From an uncultured Ignavibacteria bacterium (GTDB lineage Bacteria; Bacteroidota; Ignavibacteria; Kapaibacteriales; UBA2268), in contig CAIWET010000310.1 in assembly GCA_903911805.1 (NCBI GenBank), forward strand, positions 1 through 11,539: DNA of 11,539 nucleotides, written 5' to 3'. This document shows positions 1-6,307 of this stretch, piece after piece. Under the pieces are notes generated by a model. That model saw only the letters and a program-made list of their open reading frames with translations. It searched no databases and was not told the origin of the DNA. Position numbers and translations under genes: made by a program. Positions within the stretch are counted from its first letter, which is position 1. The number at the start of each line of letters is the position of its first letter.

Positions 1-18
1 AAAAATGAAAAAAATATT

Positions 19-2073
19 ATGATTGTTAATGAATTATTAAATCCGATTTCAATAGCCATTATTGGTGGCTCCAATGATGTGCATAAACCAGGTGGAAAAA
101 TATTAAAAAATATTATTGATGGCAAATATCACGGCAATCTTTATGTGGTAAATCCTAAAGAGGATATAGTTCAGGAAATATACTCTTATCATAACGTTGC
201 GGCTCTTCCGCAGGTAGATCTTGCAATTTTTGCTATTGCCGCAAAGCATATTCCTGAGGCTATCGAAACGTTGGCTAAAGACAAAGGAACTAAGGCGTTT
301 ATTATTCTTTCGGCTGGTTTCAGCGAAATGGGTCCGGAAGGTAAAAAATTAGAGCAAAAAATAGTGGATTTGGTGAATTCGGTTGGCGGCTCGTTAATCG
401 GTCCAAATTGCATTGGGGTTTTATCTCCAAATTATAAAGGATTTTTTGCTGGACCAATTCCAAAGTTTAACCCGATGGGCTGCGACTTTGTATCAAGCTC
501 TGGGGCAACAATTTGCTTCATTTTAGAGGTAGCAATTCCAAGAGGAATATCTTTTTCGAGTATTTTTTCTGTTGGAAATGCCGCTCAAGTAACTGTTGAA
601 GATATATTGGAGTATTGGGATGAATCTTTTGATGAAAAAACCAGCTCAAAAGTAAAATTGATTTACGTAGAGGAAATAAAAAATCCAGATAAATTCTTGA
701 AACATTCTTCCTCGCTAATCCATAAGGGATGCAGAATTGCAGCAATCAAAGCTGGAACAACTGACGCAGGATCTCGTGCAGTTTCTTCTCATACCGGCGC
801 ATTGGCTGGATCGGATATTGCAGTAGATGCATTATTCAAAAAAGCAGGTATCACTCGCTGTTATTCAAGAGTTGAGTTGGTTTATCTTGCCGGAGTGATG
901 CAACATCCAAAACTCAATGGAGATAGAATTGCAGTTATCACTCACGCTGGTGGCAGCGGAGTAATGCTGACTGATACTCTTTCTAATGGTGGACTAAAGG
1001 TTCCGGCAATTACCGGAGCAGCAGCAGAGGAGCTTTTAACTAAGCTTTATCACGGCTCATCGGTTGCCAATCCGATTGACTTTTTGGCAACAGGAACAGC
1101 TCAGCAATTGGGGACAATTATTGATTATGTGGATAACGATTTTGATAACATTGATGGTTCGGTTGTAATTTTCGGTACTACTGGAATGAGCGACGTAACA
1201 GATGTATATGATGTTTTGAATGAAAAAATGAAAACATCGAAAAAACCGATTTTCCCGGTATTGCCTTCAGTAGTTTTAGCTCAAAATGCAGTGGAGCACT
1301 TTTTATCATTAGGTAGAATTAATTTTACTGATGAAGTATCTCTCGGCAGAGCTTTGGCGAGAACTTATTATACGCCTCAACCAGCTGACGAAACAAGATA
1401 TGACGATGTTGACGTGGAGACAATCAGGAATGTAATCGAAAATTCAGAAAATGGTTATCTTTCCCCAGAAAAAGTACAGCAATTACTAGATGCGGCAGGG
1501 GTGCCAAGAGTTCCCGAAGCCGTTTGCAAAGATGCATTCGAAGCAATCGAACAATCGGAGCATTTTGGATATCCAGTAGTTATGAAAGTGGTAGGACCAA
1601 TTCATAAAACAGAGGTTGGCGGAGTAATTTTGAATGTAATCAATCAGGAACAAGTTCAAACCGAATTCCACAAATTGATGTCTATTGAAGATTCAAAAGC
1701 AGTATTGATTCAGCCAATGTATAAGGGAATTGAACTTTTTATTGGAGCAAAATACGAACAAAAATTTGGTCATATAATTGTTTGCGGACTTGGTGGGGTA
1801 TTTATTGAAGTATTGAAAGATATTCAATATGGATTAGCTCCACTCTCGAATTACGAAGTAACCAAAATGATTGAAGGCTTGAAATCTTATAAGTTAATTG
1901 AGGGATTTAGAGGAAAAGCTGGGGTAAATAAAGAAAAATATGCTGAGATAATTCATAAAGTTTCATCATTGGTTCGCAATGCACCAGAAATCGCGGAAAT
2001 GGATATAAATCCACTTTTGGGGTCAAAAGAAAATATTTATGCAGTAGATGCAAGAATTAGAATAGAAAAATAG
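19..2073 (+). CDS. Fused alpha-beta acetate--CoA ligase (ADP-forming)
   Basis: Probably converts acetyl-CoA (or a related acyl-CoA), ADP and phosphate to the acid, CoA and ATP, a cytoplasmic substrate-level phosphorylation step. The 684 residues follow the order of a fused NDP-forming acyl-CoA synthetase. The N-terminal CoA-binding Rossmann domain runs over about residues 1-130 (IIGGSND near the start, GFSEMGPEG, GPNCIGV). The succinyl-CoA-ligase-like domains cover about 145-450. An ATP-grasp beta part covers about 465-684. SSHTGA places a His at residue 258, matching the phosphorylated alpha-subunit His of archaeal ACD. HKTEVGG places a second His at 529, matching the beta-subunit relay His. 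EMDINPLL near the end is the ATP-grasp metal-site region. There is no GNAT domain, so a Pat-type protein acetyltransferase is unlikely. The ATG at 19 gives a typical family N-terminus, although no good Shine-Dalgarno is visible. Substrate specificity (acetyl, propionyl, branched or aryl) cannot be told from sequence. Confidence 0.92.
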   Translation: MIVNELLNPISIAIIGGSNDVHKPGGKILKNIIDGKYHGNLYVVNPKEDIVQEIYSYHNVAALPQVDLAIFAIAAKHIPEAIETLAKDKGTKAFIILSAGFSEMGPEGKKLEQKIVDLVNSVGGSLIGPNCIGVLSPNYKGFFAGPIPKFNPMGCDFVSSSGATICFILEVAIPRGISFSSIFSVGNAAQVTVEDILEYWDESFDEKTSSKVKLIYVEEIKNPDKFLKHSSSLIHKGCRIAAIKAGTTDAGSRAVSSHTGALAGSDIAVDALFKKAGITRCYSRVELVYLAGVMQHPKLNGDRIAVITHAGGSGVMLTDTLSNGGLKVPAITGAAAEELLTKLYHGSSVANPIDFLATGTAQQLGTIIDYVDNDFDNIDGSVVIFGTTGMSDVTDVYDVLNEKMKTSKKPIFPVLPSVVLAQNAVEHFLSLGRINFTDEVSLGRALARTYYTPQPADETRYDDVDVETIRNVIENSENGYLSPEKVQQLLDAAGVPRVPEAVCKDAFEAIEQSEHFGYPVVMKVVGPIHKTEVGGVILNVINQEQVQTEFHKLMSIEDSKAVLIQPMYKGIELFIGAKYEQKFGHIIVCGLGGVFIEVLKDIQYGLAPLSNYEVTKMIEGLKSYKLIEGFRGKAGVNKEKYAEIIHKVSSLVRNAPEIAEMDINPLLGSKENIYAVDARIRIEK

Positions 2074-2104
2074 CAATTTTTACCTGCAATTTTGGTAATT
2101 TTGC
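2073..2104 (+). terminator. Possible weak terminator hairpin after the acyl-CoA ligase gene
   Basis: An imperfect hairpin starts at the last base of the stop codon. GCAA (2073-2076) pairs with TTGC (2101-2104), and TTACC (2080-2084) pairs with GGTAA (2094-2098), with a small internal loop. It is followed by TTTATT. The stem is short and AT-rich and the T-tract is poor, so this is a weak call. Read-through into purC is quite possible. Confidence 0.25.
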
Positions 2105-2108
2105 TTTA

Positions 2109-2124
2109 TTAATAATATTATTAA
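2109..2124. repeat. Perfect 16-bp AT-only palindrome upstream of purC
   Basis: TTAATAAT is followed directly by its reverse complement ATTATTAA, just upstream of the purC start at 2135. It could be an operator half-site pair or part of an AT-rich promoter. In sequence this AT-rich, a palindrome of this kind can also arise by chance. Confidence 0.35.
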
Positions 2125-2134
2125 AGAAAAAAAT

Positions 2135-3013
2135 ATGTCTAGAGAATATAACGGAAAATTAGAAGGACTTAATTTCATTAAATCCGGCAAAGTTAGAGAT
2201 ATTTATGATGCTGGCGAAAACCTAGTTTTTGTTGCTTCTGATAGAATTTCAGCTTTTGATGTAATTATGAATGAGCCAATTCAAGGAAAAGGCGAAATAT
2301 TAGCAACTATATCAACATTTTGGTTTAATAATACTAAATCAATAATTCAAAATCACTTAATTTCGGACCAGGTAAGCGATTATCCTGAAGAATTTCATCA
2401 ATATTCTGATGTTCTTTCGGGCAGATCAATGCTTGTTAAAAAATGCAAGGTTTTACCAGTTGAATGTATCGTAAGAGGATACGTTGCCGGTAGTGGTTGG
2501 AAAGAATATCAGAAATCTCAAACAATTTGCGGAATTAAATTACCAGCAGGATTGCAAGAATTCGAAAAATTGCCAGAACCGATTTTCACTCCATCAACTA
2601 AAGCTGACGAAGGCCACGACGAAAACATCAGTTTTGAGCAGATGTGCGAAATCCTCGGCGAAAAGTTAGCAAATGAAGTAAAAGAAATGGCGATTGCAGT
2701 TTATAAATTCGGTGCTGAATATTTAGAAAAAAATGGATTAATATTAGCAGATACAAAATTTGAATTTGGAAAAAATGAAAATGATGAGTTGATTTTAATA
2801 GACGAAGTGATGACACCCGATTCATCAAGATTTTGGCTAAAATCAGAATATGCGCCTGGCAAACTCCAATATAATTTTGACAAACAAGTATTGAGAGATT
2901 ATCTTGAGAGCATTGATTGGAATAAGCAACCGCCACCACCAGTATTGCCAAAAGAAATAATTGAAAAAACACTGGATAAATATAAAGAAGCATTGAATTT
3001 GATTGTGAGATAG
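2135..3013 (+). CDS. purC: Phosphoribosylaminoimidazole-succinocarboxamide synthase
   Basis: SAICAR synthetase joins CAIR with aspartate using ATP in de novo purine synthesis. The 292-residue length fits the longer Bacteroidetes/yeast-type form rather than the ~237-residue E. coli form. Visible family features are SGKVRDIYD near residues 16-24 (nucleotide-binding start of the fold), SDRISAFDV, the first signature around VECIVRGYVAGSG (R114-G115), and the second signature ADTKFEFG (residues 205-212). The region DEVMTPDSSRFW follows, as expected for the substrate/metal site. The ATG at 2135 is preceded only by an A-rich AAAGAAAAAA stretch, so initiation does not use a clear Shine-Dalgarno. The gene is separated by 61 nt from the upstream acyl-CoA ligase gene. 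No other pur gene is in the window. Confidence 0.97.
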   Translation: MSREYNGKLEGLNFIKSGKVRDIYDAGENLVFVASDRISAFDVIMNEPIQGKGEILATISTFWFNNTKSIIQNHLISDQVSDYPEEFHQYSDVLSGRSMLVKKCKVLPVECIVRGYVAGSGWKEYQKSQTICGIKLPAGLQEFEKLPEPIFTPSTKADEGHDENISFEQMCEILGEKLANEVKEMAIAVYKFGAEYLEKNGLILADTKFEFGKNENDELILIDEVMTPDSSRFWLKSEYAPGKLQYNFDKQVLRDYLESIDWNKQPPPPVLPKEIIEKTLDKYKEALNLIVR

Positions 3014-3036
3014 TTGGTTAAGATTAAAGATAAGAT

Positions 3037-3095
3037 AACCACCCCGTCTTTTTGCTTTGCAAAAAGCCACCCCTCCTTACAGAAGGAGGGGAGGT
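3037..3095. repeat. REP-like intergenic element: two adjacent GC-rich hairpins
   Basis: The 144-bp gap between purC and the SEDS gene contains a compact, locally GC-rich block unlike the surrounding AT-rich DNA. The first hairpin is CTTTTTGC (3048-3055), a TTT loop, and GCAAAAAG (3059-3066). The second is CCCCTCCTT (3070-3078), an ACAG loop, and AAGGAGGGG (3083-3091). ACCACCCC flanks the block on the left and GAGGT on the right. No run of Ts follows either stem, so it is not a classical intrinsic terminator. The pattern resembles short dispersed palindromic repeats that I recall from Bacteroidetes/Ignavibacteria genomes. Only one copy is in this window, so dispersal cannot be shown here. Confidence 0.6.
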
Positions 3096-3157
3096 AAAGA
3101 AGTGGAATTAGGATTTTTAAGGGAATTTTAAGAAGAAAAAGAAAAATAATTTAAAAT

Positions 3158-4423
3158 ATGGCTCAATATAATAATTATGAAATTTCTGTCGGAAAAACCG
3201 GCAATGAAGTATTTGATTGGACTACTTTTTTTACATCAATACTTTTGGTTACATTTGGCTTACTGTCAATTTATAGTGCAACAATGGATGCAGGTCAAAG
3301 CCAGTATTCCAATAATCAGCTAAAATATGCAATTGTAAGTTATGGAGTACTGATTGGAATACTATATTTACCCGAACGATTTATACACGAATTTGCTTAC
3401 ATCGCTTATGGAATTTCCCTTTTACTATTAATTCTGGTGCTTATTCCTGGAATTGGAAAGGATCAATATGGTACGCGAGGGTGGATTGTGGTCGGTGGAT
3501 TTAGTTTGCAACCTTCAGAATTTGCTAAAGTTACGACTCTTTTAGTTGTTGCAAGGCATTTATCGCTAAGAGGAACAAATATCACCATTCTTAGGGATTT
3601 TCTATATGTAAGTGCTTTGGTGGCATTGCCTGTTTTATTGATTTTAGTTGAGCCTGATACAGGATCAGCCACAGTTATATTGGCAATGTATATAGGCATA
3701 ATGCTTTGGGCTGGATTTGATATATTCACCTTATTTATTGTTCTGAGCATTCCGATAATAATAATTTTATCAATCATCGGAATGAATTATTATATAGCCT
3801 CAATAGTAATTTTTGGAATAGTTGCTTTTACTTTCAGAAAAAAAATCTATATAACGCTTTTGGCAATTATTTTTGCTGCTGGAATTGGATATTCAAGTCC
3901 CATTATAGTGAAAAATTTAGCACCTCACCAGATAGATAGAATTGAAACTTTTTTGAATCCCGGAAATGACCCAAGAGGCAAAGGATACAATGTTATTCAG
4001 TCAGTTTTGGCTGTGGGCAGTGGTGGACTTACTGGCAAAGGATATATGCAGGGATTGCAAACACAATTGAGATATATTCCAAAGCAATGGACAGATTTTA
4101 TTTTTTGCGTACCAACAGAAGAATTCGGCTTTTTGGGCGGAATAACTGTTATTGGTTTGTTGGGAGTAATGATGTCAAGAGGATTAAAAATTGCACAAGA
4201 AACAGAGAATAAATTCCACGGTATAATAGCAATTGGATTTGTTTCCATACTATTTTACCATTCAATAATAAATATAGGTATGGCAATGGCAATAATGCCA
4301 GTTATGGGTATTCCTTTACCATTTTTGAGTGCCGGTGGCTCAGCTCTGATGATTAATGTATCAATGGTAGGATTACTTTTGCACGCACATAGACACTATA
4401 AACTAAAGAAAAGAGCGGTATAA
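3158..4423 (+). CDS. rodA: SEDS-family peptidoglycan glycosyltransferase, RodA-like
   Basis: An integral membrane peptidoglycan polymerase of the FtsW/RodA/SpoVE (SEDS) family. It uses lipid II and normally partners with a class B penicillin-binding protein. The 421 residues are strongly hydrophobic, fitting the family's ten membrane segments. The first is at about 20-42, after a short cytoplasmic N-terminus. Family signatures are GTRGWIVVGGFSLQPSEFAK, VEPDTGSA, and NPGNDPRGKGYN with QSVLAVGSGGLTGKGY. QWTDFIFCVPTEEFGF follows, with Asp313 at the position of the essential SEDS Asp. PLPFLSAGGSALM lies near the C-terminus. The GKGY...QTQLRYIPKQWTDFIF layout favours RodA (elongation) over FtsW (division), but with no mreBCD or PBP2 gene in the window this is not certain. 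The ATG at 3158 is preceded by an A/G-rich stretch without a clear Shine-Dalgarno. It leads the rodA-pdxA-mazG cluster. Confidence 0.88.
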   Translation: MAQYNNYEISVGKTGNEVFDWTTFFTSILLVTFGLLSIYSATMDAGQSQYSNNQLKYAIVSYGVLIGILYLPERFIHEFAYIAYGISLLLLILVLIPGIGKDQYGTRGWIVVGGFSLQPSEFAKVTTLLVVARHLSLRGTNITILRDFLYVSALVALPVLLILVEPDTGSATVILAMYIGIMLWAGFDIFTLFIVLSIPIIIILSIIGMNYYIASIVIFGIVAFTFRKKIYITLLAIIFAAGIGYSSPIIVKNLAPHQIDRIETFLNPGNDPRGKGYNVIQSVLAVGSGGLTGKGYMQGLQTQLRYIPKQWTDFIFCVPTEEFGFLGGITVIGLLGVMMSRGLKIAQETENKFHGIIAIGFVSILFYHSIINIGMAMAIMPVMGIPLPFLSAGGSALMINVSMVGLLLHAHRHYKLKKRAV

Positions 4424-4424
4424 A

Positions 4425-5429
4425 ATGAAATTAGCAGTATCCTTCGGTGATTGTAATGGTATTGGATTCGAATGCTTTTTGAAAGCAATTGAAATTATGA
4501 GTGAAAGTTATTTCTTTGAAGATTATTCATTATATTTATTTGCAAATTTAAATACTGCAAAAAACTATATTGATAAATGTAATTTAAAAAAATACAGGAT
4601 TGAAGGCGATAGGTTATTAATCAATGATATCGCTATCCATATTGTTCCTTTAGAAAAAGAAGCAGAAATAGTTTTTGCCGAAGATAGATTAGATGCCGGT
4701 GAACACGCATTAGAATCTTTATCTAAAGCAATTGATGGCGTTATTGCCGGCAAATTTGATGGCTTGGTTACTTTGCCAGTTTCTAAATTGTCCTTGAATA
4801 TGGCTGGATGGTATTATCCTGGTCAAACAGAAATGGTTGCCGAAAAATCAAAATCAAGTGATTATCAGATGATTTTGTTCAATGAAGGCTTGAGAGTTGC
4901 AATTGCTACTATTCACGAGCCTATCGTAAAAATTCCACAATTATTGAATAAAGACGTAATTGTTAAACAAGCTGAAATGCTTTATCTATCATTAAAAAAA
5001 GATTTCGGAATTAAATTGCCAAAAATCGCTGTTTTGAGTTTAAATCCTCACGCTGGCGAAAATGGAGTTATCGGAACTGAAGAAATAGAATATATTATTC
5101 CTGCTGTAAATGAAATTGCAGCAAGAGGAATTAGAGTTGAAGGTCCATATCCATCAGACGGTTTCTTTGGATTTGGATATTATCAAAAATTTGATGGTAT
5201 TCTTGCAATGTACCACGACCAGGGATTAACACCACTAAAAGTTCTTGCAGGTGGTAATGGTGTAAATTATACAGCAAATCTAAATGTTGTTAGAACATCT
5301 CCTGACCACGGAACAAGTTACAGCAAAGCTGGAAAAGGAATTTCTGATCCAAAAAGCACAATTTCAGCAATTGAATGGTGCGTAAGAATAATTGAAAATA
5401 ATAGAAAATTTGAACAAATTAAGGACTAA
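4425..5429 (+). CDS. pdxA: 4-hydroxythreonine-4-phosphate dehydrogenase
   Basis: PdxA oxidises 4-phosphohydroxy-L-threonine with NAD(P)+ in DXP-dependent pyridoxal 5'-phosphate synthesis. The 334-residue length is normal. The three metal-binding histidines are present at the positions expected from E. coli: His164 (ATIHEP), His209 (NPHAGENG) and His264 (MYHDQG). Downstream, TSPDHGTSYSKAGKG is the conserved C-terminal motif. There are two departures. The usual N-terminal GDPxGIGPE reads GDCNGIGFE (residues 8-16). The substrate-binding GHTE motif reads GQTE, with Gln134 where E. coli has His136; the following Thr (135) is kept. The gene starts one base after the SEDS stop codon and ends directly before mazG, so it is probably co-transcribed and translationally coupled. 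PdxA is the best call; a related PdxA2-type dehydrogenase acting on another substrate is the main alternative. Confidence 0.88.
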   Translation: MKLAVSFGDCNGIGFECFLKAIEIMSESYFFEDYSLYLFANLNTAKNYIDKCNLKKYRIEGDRLLINDIAIHIVPLEKEAEIVFAEDRLDAGEHALESLSKAIDGVIAGKFDGLVTLPVSKLSLNMAGWYYPGQTEMVAEKSKSSDYQMILFNEGLRVAIATIHEPIVKIPQLLNKDVIVKQAEMLYLSLKKDFGIKLPKIAVLSLNPHAGENGVIGTEEIEYIIPAVNEIAARGIRVEGPYPSDGFFGFGYYQKFDGILAMYHDQGLTPLKVLAGGNGVNYTANLNVVRTSPDHGTSYSKAGKGISDPKSTISAIEWCVRIIENNRKFEQIKD

Positions 5430-5432
5430 TTG

Positions 5433-6242
5433 ATGACCCAAAACAGAATTGAAGTACCAGTTGCAAATGATCCCAATGATATAAAAGACCAATTTCAGGC
5501 TTTAGTTGATATTATTAAAATTTTGAGAAAAGAGTGTCCCTGGGATAAAAAGCAAACTAATGAGTCAATTGCTCATCTAACAATTGAAGAAGCTTATGAA
5601 ACAATCACTGCAATTCAGGAAGGTGACGATAAAGAATTTTCCAAAGAGCTTGGTGATTTAACTCTTCATATTATTATGCACGCAATTATGGCTGAAGAAC
5701 GTGGTGCTTTTGGGTTATTGGAAGTTTTAACACAAATTCAGACAAAGCTTGTTCACAGGCACCCCCACGTTTTTGGAGATATTACAGTTAATGGCGAAGA
5801 CGATGTGCTAAATAACTGGGAAGCTTTAAAAATGAAAGAAGGAAAAAAATCAATTCTCGAAGGAGTGCCACTTACTCTTCCTGCATTACTTAGAACTGAA
5901 AGAATTCAGCAAAAAGTTGCCAGAAGAGGGTTCGATTGGGACAATAAAGAAGATATGTGGAATAAAGTTTTCGAAGAAATTGCTGAATTTAAAAGTGAAT
6001 TGAAAAATGGCGATACTCAGAAAGCAAAAGAAGAGTTTGGCGACATTCTTTTTGCTATGGTTAATGCCGCAAGATTCGAAGATATAGTTGCCGAAGAATC
6101 TCTTCAACTTACAAATAATAAATTTACTAAACGATTTAATTATGTTGAAGAAAAGGTAAAAGAAACCGGCAAAACTTTTGAAGAATTTACTTTGGCAGAA
6201 CTCGATGTATTTTGGGATCAAGCCAAAGCTATGGGATTATAA
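5433..6242 (+). CDS. mazG: Nucleoside triphosphate pyrophosphohydrolase MazG
   Basis: MazG hydrolyses (d)NTPs to NMP and pyrophosphate, cleansing aberrant nucleotides and, in E. coli, influencing ppGpp. It is cytoplasmic. Two all-alpha MazG domains are visible, as in E. coli. The first contains CPWDKKQT, EEAYE (residues 52-56) and ELGD (72-75), then HRHPHVFGD. After a linker containing NWEALKMKEGKKS and LPALLRTERIQQKVARRGFDW, the second has EEIAEF and EEFGD, the EExxE...ExxD metal site. The ATG at 5433 is preferred because AAGGA at 5421-5425 lies seven bases upstream. A TTG directly before it at 5430 is also in frame but too close to that Shine-Dalgarno. The gene follows pdxA by 3 nt and is the last of the tight cluster. 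Confidence 0.95.
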   Translation: MTQNRIEVPVANDPNDIKDQFQALVDIIKILRKECPWDKKQTNESIAHLTIEEAYETITAIQEGDDKEFSKELGDLTLHIIMHAIMAEERGAFGLLEVLTQIQTKLVHRHPHVFGDITVNGEDDVLNNWEALKMKEGKKSILEGVPLTLPALLRTERIQQKVARRGFDWDNKEDMWNKVFEEIAEFKSELKNGDTQKAKEEFGDILFAMVNAARFEDIVAEESLQLTNNKFTKRFNYVEEKVKETGKTFEEFTLAELDVFWDQAKAMGL

Positions 6243-6307
6243 ATATTTTATATATTTATCCGATAATATACTAATGTGAAATGTAAGATTATTTCAAGAA
6301 ATATAAA

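Noticed and set aside
2..22. An open frame ending in TGA at 20-22 that overlaps the first start codon as ATGA, possibly the tail of an upstream gene.
   Set aside because: Only six codons are inside the window, including M-K-K-I-L. In such A-rich DNA this is not enough to claim a gene, though an ATGA overlap would be consistent with one.
2484..2669. Extra plus-strand open frame inside purC (61 codons), and several longer minus-strand frames opposite purC, pdxA and mazG.
   Set aside because: They overlap well-identified genes in other frames, show no domain pattern or ribosome binding site, and have shadow-like composition.
3048..3091. The hairpin pair after purC as a rho-independent terminator.
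   Set aside because: Neither stem is followed by a T-run on either strand, and the GC-rich double hairpin better fits a REP-like element, although it may still slow transcription.
6243..6307. Promoter or terminator in the gap between mazG and the VWA lipoprotein gene.
   Set aside because: The 65-bp gap is AT-rich with TATA-like strings but has no stem-loop with T-tract and no paired -35/-10 or TTTG/TAnnTTTG elements at a convincing distance.
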